Shown: positions 8,908 to 20,817, counted from the first letter of the stretch. The stretch: DNA of 64,000 nucleotides from Datura wrightii (GCA_035772735.1 JASDFA010000007.1:71896501-71960500); one strand, 5' to 3'. The notes: generated from the letters alone by a model not told the origin. A program made the numbers and translations.

Positions 8908-9600
8908 GTCATGGACTTCAACCATAATTCACACTTGAGAACTTGGCGAACAGCTGTCGGTCTATGAGCGTTTGAAGTACTATCCTTAGATGGTTAGCAT
9001 GCTCTTCCTCATTTCTGGAGTATACCAGAATGTTGTTGATGAACAAAATGACGAACACATCCAGATACTACTTGAAGACTCTATTCATTAGGTCCATGAA
9101 GGCTGCGGGGGCATTTGTTAGCCCGACGGACATAACCACAAACTCGTAGTGACCATCTCGATTTCTAAACGCTGTTTTTGGTATGTCACACTCTATGACC
9201 CTTAATTGATGATACCCCGAACTGAGATCCATTTTCGAGAAACAACTGTCTCCCTAAAGTTGGTCAAACAGGTCGTCAGTTCTGGGCAGGGGATACTTGT
9301 TCTTGAATATGACTTTTTTTAGCTGACGGTAATCTATGCAAATTTTGAGGGTACCGTCTTTCTTACGCACGAATAGTACTAGAGCACCCCAGTGGGAGAT
9401 GCTGGGTCTGATAAAACCCTTGTCAAGATGATCTTTTAACTGCTCCTTCAACTCCTTAAGCTCTGTTGGAGCCATTCTGTAAGGAGGGATGGAGATAGGT
9501 TGAGTATCTGGAAGGAGGTTTATTCCGAAGTCTATTTCCCATTCAAGGGGGACTCTGAGAAGATACTCAGGAAAAATATTTGGGAACTCGCTGACCACTG
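8908..9600 (-). pseudogene. pol: TEK-1 pol: reverse transcriptase
   Basis: The RT palm and fingers are recognisable (FVRKKDGTLKICIDYRQL near 9335-9390 and the GLTNAPAAFMDLMNRV region near 9090-9130). The catalytic box reads Phe-Ile-Asn-Asn instead of Phe-Ile-Asp-Asp (about 9033-9044), so both metal-binding aspartates are lost. In-frame stops also occur, for example after DDLFDQL near 9254. The domain is split from its thumb by solo LTR S1. Confidence 0.85.
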
Positions 9601-10075
9601 GAACTGACTGGATGTTGGGGTCTCAGAGTTGGAATCTTTGACCCGAATTAGATGATAAATACATCCCTTGGAAATGAGTTTCTGGGCCTTAAGGTAGGAA
9701 ATAAACCTAACCTTAGGCACTAAACTACTGCCCGACCATTTTAACACTGGTTCATTTGGAAATTGTAACTTAACAACTCTAGTTCTGCAGTCAACTAAGG
9801 CATAACCGAAGTGTAACCAATCCATACCGATGATAAGATCAAAATCAACTATGTCTAACTCTACGAGGTCAGTTGGAATGACTTTATTCAGGGTTGAGAT
9901 TGGGCAGTTTTTATACACCCGGCTGGCTCTAACTAACTCACCAACAGGGGTGGAGACTGAGAATGGTTCTGAGAGGACCACTGGACTGCTACATAGGGAG
10001 TCGCGAATGAAAGAGTGGCTCCCTAATCTAGGAGGGTATACACGTCCAGATGAAAGAGACATAACATACCCGTGA
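9532..10075 (-). pseudogene. TEK-1 protease
   Basis: An aspartic protease that would cut the polyprotein. The segment holds FDLIIGMDWLH and the linker ISKGCIYHLIRVKD typical of Tekay elements. The active site region near 10025-10040 reads Leu-Asp-stop-Gly-Ala-Thr, so the serine or proline of the DS/PGAT motif has become a TAG codon. Frameshifts join it to RT (overlap of frames around 9532-9600). Confidence 0.8.
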
Positions 10076-11266
10076 TTACATCAGGTGAGCTCTCCTGATC
10101 CTGGCGGGAAGAAAATGCATAGAAATGATTTTGGCGCTGAACACCTTCTGTACCTGATGTGTTGGTCTGCTGGGCTGGTCGTCCTACTGGAGCTGATGAT
10201 ATGGAGGATTGTGATCTCCATCGCCCAGTTGATGGGCACTCCCTGAGCAGATGTCCATGCTTTTCACAACCAAAACAATCCTCTCGACCCTGAAGGCACT
10301 CTTCCGGGTGATTCTTGCCACACTTGGGGCAGGCTGGATATCTATTCCCAGCACCGTATCTCTAAGACTGAGAGCTAGATGCTCCACCCCTCCGGTTCTA
10401 GCGGGACTGAAAGGTAGGGGCGCCAGCTGAGCTGGGCGTTGGAGCCCTCTGCTACTATTGCTGCTGCTGTGGGCGGTTGTTATTGCCTGACCTCTGGTGG
10501 CCATGATCTAATTGGCCAGCCCTTTCTCATTTGTTCTTTCGCTCCATGTCCTTCAGTTTTTCGACCTCAATCTGCTGTGCATAGATAATCAGGCTGGAGA
10601 GGTCCATATCTTTAATCAACATCACTGTCCTGCACTCTTTCAGGACCAGATTCTACACTCCATTCACAAATTTCAACATGCGAGCCCTTGGCTCGGCTAC
10701 CATCTCTGGAGCGTACTTAGACAGCCTAGTAAACTCCAATGCGTATTCTTTTACAGTCCTATTGGCCTGTCTCAAGTTCATAAACTCAGCCATTTTTTAA
10801 CTCCTGAGGGAAAAATCTATCTAGGAAGGCTGTGTTGAACTCCTCCCACTCTACCGGTCCTGCTCCCGCTAGCCGCCACTGTTTCCACTATTCATACCAA
10901 ACCTGAGCTACCCCTTTTGGCTGGTAGGCACCCAGATCAGCACTCTCAGAGGAACTGACACCCATAATATGGGTAATCTTCTTGATCTCATGCACAAAAT
11001 CTTAGGGGTCCTCCCCCACCTTGGATCCCTAAAATGATGGAGGGTTCGTACGAGTAAAGTCTCACACCCTAGCAGCTGCTGCAGACCCGTTGGTGTTCAT
11101 CCGCACCACCTACTGGTTCACCTGGTTGGTGACTGTTTGGGCCAGCAGTTGAACGGCCACCCTAAATTCAGAGGTAGATACTAATCATTTTGAGGGGATG
11201 ACGGGCTGGTGGGGCAGGTCTGTTGGTGTTACCAGCCCTACTTCCATTACCTCGTCTGGGAGACAT
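10076..11266 (-). pseudogene. gag: TEK-1 gag
   Basis: The capsid/nucleocapsid protein that packages element RNA. The start ATG at 11266 is followed by SPRRGNG, like the PPRR start of the family. The C-terminal nucleocapsid region (about 10210-10335) shows two zinc-knuckle-like motifs, one of Cys-x2-Cys-x4-His-x4-Cys form (CFGCEKHGHLLREC). The central capsid segment (VEWEEFNTAFLDRFFP, near 10830-10890) is clear, but several stops and frameshifts break it. Confidence 0.8.
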
Positions 11267-11465
11267 GATTCACTAAAATGAAACAGAGCACGAGTTAGAA
11301 GGACATTTCTGGGTTTGAGCTTTAACGCATGATAAAGAGTATGAACGAAAGAGAGTTTTGTTAATAACATCTCATAGCCTTCTTGCCATAAGTGTGGCAC
11401 TCTACTCATGAAAAGGACTCTAGTCGATGCTGCTTTCAGACATTCCAAGGATACTCTAAACCTAG

Positions 11466-11479
11466 TGCTCTGATACCAA
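11466..11479 (-). other. TEK-1 primer binding site
   Basis: Read on the minus strand it is TTGGTATCAGAGCA, three bases inside the 5' LTR end. It is complementary to the 3' end of initiator methionine tRNA, the usual primer of plant chromoviruses. The TEK-2 copies (28409-28422 and 32643-32656) carry one change. Confidence 0.8.
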
Positions 11480-11939
11480 GTTTGTCATGCCCCGAGTCTA
11501 CACCCTGGACGAGACATGATACTTGGAGTCACAAGTAATCCCAAGTCAACCCCTGATCTATCATACAATGGTATTCTGAGTACAACATGCATAGCGGAAG
11601 CTTTGAAATATTATCATAAAACATTTATGAAAACCAAAACTGAAACATAAAATTAAAAATATCTGAAAGTCTGAAATCAATTCTGTATCTAAAAGCCATC
11701 TAGCTAATGAGTTGTTGGGACAAGCCCCCAGCTAAATCTAGGTCTAACTAAAAACACTGAAATGACTGAAATAAATGAAATAATGCCCTTGAAATATGAG
11801 GACTCACAATTCTGCTGCTGGGAAGGATCTGAACTGCGGCGACTAATGACGCTGAGTTTGAGAACCTACGGCTGTATCATGAAACGATATAGCATAAAAG
11901 TATGCGTCAGTACTTTGAGTGTACTGAGTAAGTGAGAGA

Positions 11940-13360
11940 TGTTCGTGTGAATTGTGGGGTATATAAAACTACACGCAAGTGCACGTGGTCGAACAAGTAG
12001 TAAAGTGGCTTGAGTAAGCCAAGTATCGATCCCACAGGGACTGGGATGAAGTGCAATCTGCTCAAGTGTACTATATTTTGATTCTAAAAATGCAGACAAC
12101 AGTGTAACCAAGAGTTTGATATTTTGTTTTATAATTTTTATGCTAAAGCTAAAACAACTATCTAATTTGAGTCTGAACTATGAATGAGAGCATGCTGAGG
12201 TTAAACGAACATGTAATGAAATTAATTATCATCATAATTTGGTTAATCTTTTCCTCCGGTTGCTAGCCAAGAACATTTTCCAAGAGATTAAAACTCTCGT
12301 ATTTAACCTCACTTAAGAATCATGAACCATCCACCTACATTTCTGTGATTAAATGCAATTCATGTTCTAGCCATACAAACCCGGTTCCTAAATTGACTAA
12401 TACGACTTTCAGGTATATTTCTATCCTGAAAGTAAATCAATTCTCAATTTTCCCAAACCAAGTAAAGAACATATCCTATTAATTCACAACTTTCCAATTT
12501 CTTGCTCTCTCGAGTGAAATCGGACTTTTTAGATGTACATTAACGTAGGCCACACATTAATGCAGTAAGAACAAGAATTAAGTAAACAACCATGGAAGAA
12601 AAGATGAAAAACCAAAGAATCAATAATCACATTTCACTACAATTGTTCATAACCTCAGCAAGAAGATGAATTAGCCACTCATTTGTGGATTAAACATCGT
12701 TAAATGAGTGTTAAACATACAAGCAATTGAATACAAGGAGAGGGAAAGAGAGAAAAACCCTGATAATTTCATCCCCTCAACTGCCTGTAACCCACGTTCT
12801 TGCTCCACTAAGTCAGAATATTGAAAAATGAACCTAAGTGTTCTATTTATACTGGTGGGAATTTTTCCCGGAATAACGAGCAACGTGTCACGGAGTGCAT
12901 CGTGGAGCACTGCCTCCGTTCCACGCTACGGACGCAGACCTTCACTGGAACTGGGGGTCCAGGAAATAAAGCCCAATGTGGCACGACGTGCAATGCGGAG
13001 CCAAGCCACCGTGCCACGGACCCATCGCGTACCCTCTCTGGAAATTGGGCGAAAATTCCCTATCCAGGCAGAAGGCCTCCGCGATGGCAGCGTGACACGA
13101 CTCCATCACGGAGCCCCTTTATTTTATGCTGTCCAATGCCTTGTCCCTTGCTCGCATCCAAGTCCAACCCCGATATCCTCCAACATGCATTTTAGCTTCC
13201 CGAAATTACATTTTACCTGCAAAACAATGCTAATCATGTTGGTTAGTATAACTTCACATTTTATTACCAATTACATGAGAATGTATACACATTGATGGAT
13301 AAACAAGGCGAAAATGGTACTTTTGAGTATCACTTGGGCATATAAATTTGCCCAAGATCA
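11940..13360 (-). mobile_element. Solo LTR S2 of the ATH-A/B family
   Basis: The family termini (TGTTCG...GATCA on the plus strand) are flanked by a perfect 5-bp duplication, AGAGA at 11935-11939 and 13361-13365. Length 1421 bp, the same as the ATH-B 5' LTR. It sits within the TEK-1 5' LTR. U3 array at about 12868-13115, TATA box at 12844-12850 and U5 box at 12021-12041, all read on the minus strand. Confidence 0.93.
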
Positions 13361-14934
13361 AGAGAAAACATGATGCTTGATATAAATGACTAAACTGAAA
13401 TGACATGCAATGACCAGCTAATATACTGAACTGAAACAACTGAAGTAAGCTGAGATGGTCAAGATGACCCTATTTGATGATCAAAGACATGCCCTAAGTC
13501 TGAAATACTGAGTCTGAGATACCATACTGAACTGATCTGAACTGAACTGACTAATCTGAGACTGAACTGAGCTGACTAGTGGGAGAGTCTATAATCGACA
13601 TATAACCACGTGAGCTATACGTGGAGTCTGATGTATACGCCCCACTCGTAGGACCCAATATACCTTGCTAGGGTATCAAGACATGAACTAGGTGATCATA
13701 AAGTCTGGGGCCAATCAGGTCGATAAATACTATAACCTACACTGGCAACGTAGTTTTGGGAACCTGGGTGCGCTGGAACCCCGGTCATCTTGGTGCTAAG
13801 TCCTGCTCCCACTAGATTACCTAAATTGAATACTAAGCTGATAGCTTGAAACTGGGGTCCAAGACTAGTCAGGGATATATAACTGATAGTACCTTAAGAG
13901 TCTTATCAGACCAGATTCTAAAACTGGGTTCTAGACTGGTCAGAGCTGCTTATCTTGAAGCGTCGTAACCATCTAAGAACAAACTGTAGTTGGACTAGGG
14001 TCCTACGGCTAGTCAAAGATATCTGTCTAAAGTGTCATGACCACCTAGTGGACCAATGAAACTGAGTTCTACGTCTGATTCTGCTAACTAGGAGGTATCA
14101 CAGACACCTCAAGGAATTCTGTAGTCAAACTGATCAGTTGACAAATTCTGAATAGCATTGAGGAACTTCTATGTCCTAACTGAACTGAACTACTAAGCAG
14201 CTAAAAGAGAATTCAACTTATCCCGACAACACGGGAATCCACAATATGGCAAGATTTTCAAGAAATAAGGAAATCTCATCCGACAAGCATTATTATAGTT
14301 TTATCATTCGTGCCAGGGCTGAAATCCTTCTTTTCAAGGGAATAATTACTCAACATCTAATTAATAAGGAATGCTAGAAAGTCAGCCCAAACACACTTCA
14401 CAACCCATGAGAAATTTAATATATATTTACACGCATTTCATTCGAAAATATTAGGGCTCAAATTCACTTTTGCAGGAACATTAACAGTCTGGTCATGAAC
14501 TGATGGAGATCATATCAACAATAAGCATGAAAATGATTGTAGGTGAAATCAACGAACATAAACATGAAATCTTTTCATATTCAAAAGTTCAGGGCTAAGA
14601 TTGACAGAGAAATTATAAGGGGTTTTTTGGGGACACAAGGGAAGAACTATTCCCTTGTTGAATTCCACATACCTGACTAAAAGTTCCCCAAAGAAGAAAA
14701 CTCAAACTACTGCAATGGAGAAAAACCGTAAGCTTGCTTGATAGTTTCTTGAGAGAACTCTTTGATGCTTTTCTGAGAATAAACATGGGGAATGCGGGGA
14801 GAGGCTATTTATTCCCACTAATAGGTTAGAAATTACATCTAAAACAACATAGTTCAAAGTTTAAGAGAGTATGAAATTACTAAACAACCCTTAGAAAATC
14901 GCAAGGAAAAACTATTAGGTGGTCCTAACGAGTG

Positions 14935-15325
14935 GCTTAGTGGTTCATGGTCAGTGACCACGACACGTGGTCACACTTGTTGAGTACACTGCCCAGAAAT
15001 CCCTGAAGGTCACCACGAGGGACCTAACGAGTCATGGTGAGTGACCATGACTCGTGGTCACTTGTCATGGACCAAACTGCCCAAATGTCTGAAGCTCCCA
15101 TAGGTGACACCACGACTCGTGGTGTACCCAACAAGTCGTGGTGAGGACTCGTGGGGTACACTGATTAACTCTTTGAAATCCTCCTCTAGCTGATCACGAC
15201 TCACCTCACGACTCGTGGTGCCTGACCACGATTCGTGAGGTCTTCCATTGGGTACATTGACTCTCCTTTTTCAATTCTCAATCCCCCTTCCCACGACTGA
15301 CCTAACGAGTCGTTAGGTATTATAA
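14935..15325 (-). promoter_or_regulatory. ACGASTCGT palindrome array in TEK-1 LTR
   Basis: Dense copies of a 9-base palindrome with a central G or C. Perfect copies are at 15112-15120, 15208-15216 and 15305-15313, two of them extending to 17-base interrupted palindromes (15108-15124 and 15301-15317). Variants with CG changed to TG/CA are interspersed. The array lies about 120 bases upstream of the TATA box on the minus strand. Confidence 0.6.
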
Positions 15326-15423
15326 TGACACGTTATGTGAGTTGTTCTGTTGCATTTTCTATAGTTTTCCAGATTTTCTGATTCATGTCCCGGGTCTAGT
15401 CTTTAAGTTTCTAGGGCATTACA

Positions 15424-15935
15424 AGGGAACTCACTGACAATTAAAACTGACTGAATAGTCGGGGTCTTGGAGCTAGAACCTTTGACCTGAACTAGATGAT
15501 AAATACAACCTCTGGAAATAAGGTTTCTGGACTTAAGGTAGGAAATAAACCCACCCTTAGGCACTGAACTACTGCCTATCCACTCCAAAACTGTCTCAAT
15601 AGGGAACTGAAATCTGACGACCCTAGTTCTGTAGTTGACTGAGGCATAACAGGAGTGTAACCAATCCATGCCAAGAATGAGGTCAAAGTTGACCATGTAT
15701 AACTCTACAAGATCAGCTGAAATGACCTTATTCAAGATTGAGACTGGGCAGTTTCTATACACCCGGGCTGGCGTTAACTGACTCGCCAACTAGGGTGGAG
15801 ACTTAGAATGATTCTGAGAGGACTTCTGGACTGATATCAAACTGGACAGCTACATAGGGAGTCAAGAATGATATTGTAGCTCTTGGATCTAGTAGGGCAT
15901 ACACATCTATATGGAAAAGGCGTAACATACCCGTG
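15424..15935 (-). pseudogene. TEK-2 protease
   Basis: Contains the active-site region as LDPRATIS (family LDPGAT, so Gly is replaced by Arg), then FDLILGMDWLH and ISRGCIYHLVQVK. A frameshift around 15790-15803 splits it in two frames. It is terminated at 15424 by the TEK-1 LTR, just after the VSEFP motif that normally leads into RT. Confidence 0.82.
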
Positions 15936-16550
15936 ACCACGTCAGGTGAGCTCTCTTGATCCTGACAAGAGGATAAAGCATAAAAATGGTTTTGGCACTG
16001 GTGCCATCCACAACTGAAGTGTTGGCCAGCTGAGCTGGTCGGCTTGCTGGAGCTGCTGAAGTGGTGGATTCTTATCTCCCCCGTCCTGCTGACAGGCATT
16101 CTTTGAGCCGATGACCAAGCTGTCCACACCCAAAGTAACCCTCTCAACCCTGAAGGCATTCCCTTGGATGGTTCTTGCCACACTTAGGGGAAGCTGGGTA
16201 GAGGTTGTTGGCACTATGACTCTGGGACTGTGAGCCTTATGCTTCACCCTTCCGATCCTTGCGGTACCAGAAAGTAGGGACACTAGCTGAAGTGGCTGCT
16301 GGAGCCCTCTACTGCTGCTGAGGGCGGCTACTATCGCCAGACCTTTGGTGGCCATAATCTGACTGGCCAGTCCTTGCCTGCTTGTTCTCCCTCTCCAAGT
16401 CTTTTAGTTTTTCTGCCTCAATCTACTGGGCATGACTATGAGGCTGGAGAGATCGATATCTTTAATAAGCATTACAACCCTACACTCCTTAAGGACCAAG
16501 TTCGATACTCCATTAACGAACTTCATCATGTGATCCCTTGGCTTGGCTAG
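15936..16550 (-). pseudogene. gag: TEK-2 gag, C-terminal part
   Basis: Nucleocapsid side of gag with degenerate zinc-knuckle Cys/His spacing (about 16080-16200), truncated by the ATH-B insertion at 16550. The N-terminal part lies at 27631-28207. Alignment to TEK-1 gag around 10700 shows that the two pieces join without loss at the GCTAG target site. Confidence 0.8.
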
Positions 16551-17145
16551 TTTTCGGTTGATTGCTATGGGTATATAACTACACACAAGTGAACGTGGTC
16601 GAACAAGTAGTAAATGAACCGAAGTGTTCTATTAATACTGGTGGGAATTTTTCCCGAAATAACGAGCAACGTGTCACGGAGTGCATCGTGGAGCACTGCC
16701 TCCATGACACGCTACGGACGCGGACCTTCACTGGAACTGGGGGTCCAGGAAATAAAGCCCAACATGGCACGGCGTGCAACACGGAGCCAAGCCACTGTGC
16801 CACGGACCCATCGCGTACCCTATCTGGAAATTGGGCAAAAATCCCTATCCAGGTAGAAGGCCTCCGCGATGGCAGCGTGACACGGCTCCATCGCGGAGCC
16901 CCTTTATTTTATGTTGTCCAATGCCTTGTCCCTTGATCGCATCCAAGTCCAACCCCGATATCCTCCAACATGCATTTTAGCTTCCCGAAATTACATTTTA
17001 CCTGTAAAACAATGCTAATCATGTTGGTTAGTATAACTTCACATTTTATTACCAATTACATGCAAATGTATACACATTGATAGATAAACAAGGCTAAAAT
17101 TCCACATTTGAGTATCACTTGGGCGTATAAATTTGCCCAAGATCA
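16551..17145 (-). repeat. ATH-B 3' LTR with internal deletion
   Basis: Only 595 bp against 1421 bp for the 5' LTR. The sequence jumps from GAACAAGTAGTAAA (16601-16614) to TGAACCGAAGTG, removing about 0.8 kb downstream of the TATA position, that is most of R-U5. AAA is shared at both breakpoints. The terminal TG on the plus strand has become TT. U3 array at about 16660-16905. Confidence 0.9.
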
Positions 17146-17165
17146 CTTACACCACACTTAAATCC
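17146..17165 (-). other. ATH-B polypurine tract
   Basis: Immediately upstream of the 3' LTR, the minus strand reads GGATTTAAGTGTGGTGTAAG, the purine-rich AAGTGTGGTG type usual in this lineage, where second-strand synthesis would start. Confidence 0.7.
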
Positions 17166-18928
17166 TTGTTCGTCCTCGAACAACAATCCTACACCTCATG
17201 CAATTTACATCCCAACCTCGCTACTTTGGTTCGACAATTTAGGCTACGGTCATACCGATTATTCAATACAGTAAATCATCAAGAAAACATGCATGGTCCT
17301 ATCAATGCAATGACCTTCAATACATCAAGACCTCCTAGACTTAAGAATCGACTCTCGATATTGGCAAACTCATGCAAATCAGCTGATCAAGATATCCGAC
17401 ACGAAAATTAATCTCTCATCAAGCATGTGCCCTCACAACACAAGAGAATCTTCCCCTTTTTGCTCATATGACTCACAAAATTTCAAGCAGGGGCATGTAA
17501 ACACAATTTTGCTCTCTCTCCCAAAAGAATTCACATGCATCATGTCATGACCCATAAGCTTGCCCTTAGTGTATTACTCCACTAATATAAAGAAGTGTGA
17601 TGTAAGATCACGTAGGACTTTAACTGGTTGTAATGGAAGCTACGGAACTAATAAATATTGGGTTGGCCAATAATAGCCACTAGCATCCTTAAGCGCCTTT
17701 TCAACACATCCCATCAACTCATGGACGTTGTTTTTTCTTTCATCCTCCCATTCTTGATGTTTTTCTTTAGTTTGGCCCATCTTATTAAGCACACTTGATA
17801 CAAAAACAAAGATTATTCATGCACCTTCATTATAGTTTATTTAAAACAAGTGCACCTTCAACCTTTTCTTTTCTTCCAGCACTCGGCTTTTCTTTTCTTT
17901 TCACCATTCTCACTCTTTGACACTTTGGGAAAATGATTTTCTATTCTTAAGCACTTAAGAGTTTTGTATCGACTTTACGGCTAATGAAAAGAAAGGATTA
18001 AGCTTGGTTTACACTTTTCGACAAAAGAAAAAAATAATAGGCTAAAGGCTCAACGGGCTGACTAGGGTATACAATCAAGGTGGGTACGACAATGAAAAAT
18101 AGAAACTTTTGGTTAAAACAAACAAATGCCTACATCCTTTCCTACAATACACCTCCTTCATTTCGTTTGGTACACAGACCAGGCAAGTTCTAGACACTTC
18201 ACAATTGCACGGAATAACAAAACCTCACTTCACACTTATTGCACATGCTCAATTCAAGATGTATTCACAGACTCTTCAATCAGCTAATTATAGGAATTCA
18301 AACATTAAGCCTCAATCACACTGAATCGACTCTATGGCCTAGGTATCTCAAGATATTTACAAAGTTGCATGCTTTCATACGAATCACCTTTGCATTTTAA
18401 ATATCATGTACAACACGCAACCAGAATTTCGCAACCATACAGTAACTACAGGTTTTGGGATGCAACCCACCAAAGAAAAAAAAACAACTAAACAAATCTA
18501 CTCCTAATGACTACATTTCCCTTAAGACGGTCGTCATCCATCCATCATAGGGAATGGTCACTAACTAAAAATTTGGTTCAATGGGACCATTCTCGGTAAA
18601 AGAACCGAAAACAAACACCGAGAAACCCAAGAAGTAACAAATTTTGAAAATATCGATCATTTCGATAAACAAAAATATGTACAAACTCAGCTAGCAACAT
18701 CCAACAACACACATCAGTTTCACATACATTTACAATACAGAACAACAACTTAACAATTCACAAATCAAAGGGAACAACAAAATTTCACAGGCACGACAAC
18801 AGATTAGAATATATACATAACAACACAGCCAACACCTAACTACTCCCACCCCACACTTAACTCGAACACTGTCCCCAGTGTTCACAAAAATCAAAATAGC
18901 ACAAAAATTGGGTGGTGGAACTCCCTCA
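17166..18928 (-). other. ATH-B 3' untranslated region
   Basis: AT-rich noncoding sequence between ORF3 and the polypurine tract, alignable with 5207-6745 of ATH-A. Short ORFs on the plus strand (for example 17133-17411 and 18109-18324) have no counterpart in ATH-A. I see no gene. Confidence 0.75.
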
Positions 18929-20117
18929 TCAATCAAAGTACTCCACTTCTTCATCAGGTGCTGCTGCTTCATCTCCCATGTCTGAATCACCCCCGTCGTC
19001 CTCATCGGACTCCACATCAGAATCCTCCAATGTGTCTCCTCATCTGTGGAGACATCATCATCCGTGGGCTCTACAAATGCTGGCCCCACTCGGCATAGAG
19101 CCCTGGCATTCTCGCCGAAAGGGTAGTCTAGCTCGAGCTGCCATAACTCCTCCTCTGTTTCCGGCCTCCCACCTATCCTTAGCTGGAGCATCTACATCCC
19201 GTACATGCGATCCATATACTGATCATCACGAGCATGTCGCTCGCCAAGTGTAAGAACAGGCCCGTGGGTGGTGTCGGGTGCCTTAGTTTTAGTAACATCT
19301 AAGGCCCGCCGCTCCATCTGCGGGATGTAATCAAGGGCCTCTTCCTCGATATCTAGGCCCCTGAGGAAGGTGGTGAGTAGTCCACCAAAGCCGTACCTGT
19401 GCCCCTGATGCAACCGGGCTCTCTTCATGGCGGATATAATCACCGCCCCCACGTTGATCTCCAGCCCTTTCATCAGGGCGTACACCAGGCATACACGATC
19501 CTGAGTTACATTTGTCATATGTACCCTCGGGATTAGGCAGGAACAGACTATCTTTAGCCATATTCTGGCTTCCCTGTTCATCTGTGAATACGACAAAGTC
19601 TGATGGTAGCCCCTCTCCTTGTGTCTGCTCCATCTAGCTGTCGATCGGGTCCACACAAGGTGCGTCTGATGTCCGCATACGGTGGGGTAATGTCCCGCGC
19701 CCCTATGATAGCATTGAGGTGGTGGGGCTCAAATGTGACTATTTGCCCTCTGATTTTTATGGTGTGACTTCTTAGGGTCGGGTTCCAATTGGCATAAAAT
19801 TCCCGAATCAGGTGCAGGTTGCATTCCTTGGGCTCTTCAAAGATGAACTTGAGCCCGGCTGCCTCAATTCGGTGTACAATCCTAGGGAACTCCTGTGCCA
19901 ACGCTTCCCGTGCTATATGCTCCTCGGGGAAGTACTTGTTTTCTTTGTGCTTTGCGTACCACTTCTTCCCCTCATCCGTCACCCACCTTGTTCCGTATTG
20001 GCGGCGTTGGCCGCGTGGAACTGCTGGTGCTGCTGGGACTACTGTGCCCAGTCTGATTCGCTTCCTTTCGGCGCCAGATGTTGATGCGCCTTTCCCTTTT
20101 TCTTGCCTGTTCGCCAT
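18929..20117 (-). pseudogene. ATH-B ORF3
   Basis: Homologue of the ATH-A ORF3. It starts at the ATG at 20117 (ANRQEKGKG), six bases after the candidate splice acceptor, and ends DEEVEYFD at 18931. It has the same basic N-terminus, central RYGFGGLLTTFLRG segment and acidic tail. Breaks: frameshifts near 19650 and 19030, and a stop at about 19192 between MYGM and MLQL. It lacks the small insertion seen in ATH-A near 4430. Function unknown; no signal peptide or membrane segment seen. Confidence 0.82.
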
Positions 20118-20122
20118 TTTAC

Positions 20123-20817
20123 CTGTCAACCCAAGTAGACAAGATCAATGTTAAGCCAATGGATATCAACTTCGGCTAAGGTCTGGTTAAGCTAGGCTAC
20201 CCCACACTTAGTCCTTAGCTACAGTTACAACATACCGGCAAGATCATGCTTATTTGCATAAATAAACAACCAACTATACAAACATGCTTAGTGCATACGG
20301 AGAATTCGACGGTATATATACTATGTACTACTCAGACTTCGTACAGCTAACTACAATCATTACCATTGATAACATTTTAATCCATCGCACTTAGCAAGGA
20401 AAAACAAAGAAACGAAAACAACAACAAGAGTTTATCTACACGAACCTATACAACCAACCCAATTTTTGCAAATTTCAATATTCCCCTAACCCGAGAATCC
20501 GTCGGTTTTTTAACATGATAACAACTAGCACACCGACTCATCTCACTCAACATGTACATCCCGGCATGAATTTCACAAGTTCACTACATTTTTCCACTTC
20601 AAATTCAAAAATAAGCCCTAGAAATGATGATATCAAGAAAATTCGATTAAATTATGTAGTTAACGAGTTCCAGCACTCATAATGACATTCCAAACATTCA
20701 TCAACAACAATTCAATTGAATTCATGATTAATTTCTACTTAGGGCAAACATAGCTCACCTCACATGCTCAATTTCAAAGAAAATCGACAAGAAATGAGAT
20801 GAAATCGAAGAACATAC
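20123..20817 (-). other. Candidate leader intron of ATH-B ORF3
   Basis: On the minus strand the donor is AAG|GTATGTT (20817) and the acceptor GGTTGACAG (20123), 695 bases apart, with the ORF3 ATG just after. The matching ATH-A interval is 639 bases. The interval is AT-rich and noncoding. Confidence 0.5.

Larger units (their letters stand above)
6746..15423 (-). mobile_element. TEK-1: chromovirus (probably Tekay/Del), truncated
   Basis: Reading on the minus strand: 5' LTR (15423-11483), Met-tRNA-type primer site, gag, protease, RT and RNase H, ending abruptly at 6746 before integrase. Two solo LTRs of the ATH-A/B family interrupt it. The right edge sits inside the protease of TEK-2, so TEK-1 probably inserted there. 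Its 3' half and 3' LTR are not in the window. Confidence 0.85.
11483..15423 (-). repeat. TEK-1 5' LTR (interrupted)
   Basis: On the minus strand it begins TGTAATGCCC at 15423 and ends GGGGCATGACA at 11483. The LTR is about 2.5 kb once solo LTR S2 and one copy of its target duplication are subtracted. A TATA-like ATAAATA lies on the minus strand at 14806-14812, preceded by the ACGASTCGT array (14935-15325). Otherwise noncoding; the short ORFs inside are not conserved. Confidence 0.85.

Noticed and set aside
10512..10838. A 108-codon plus-strand ORF
   Set aside because: It is antisense to TEK-1 gag, which explains its length and composition.
14935..15325. Could the regularly recurring palindromes be a CRISPR array?
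   Set aside because: Spacing is irregular, units are degenerate, and the context is a plant LTR with no cas genes.
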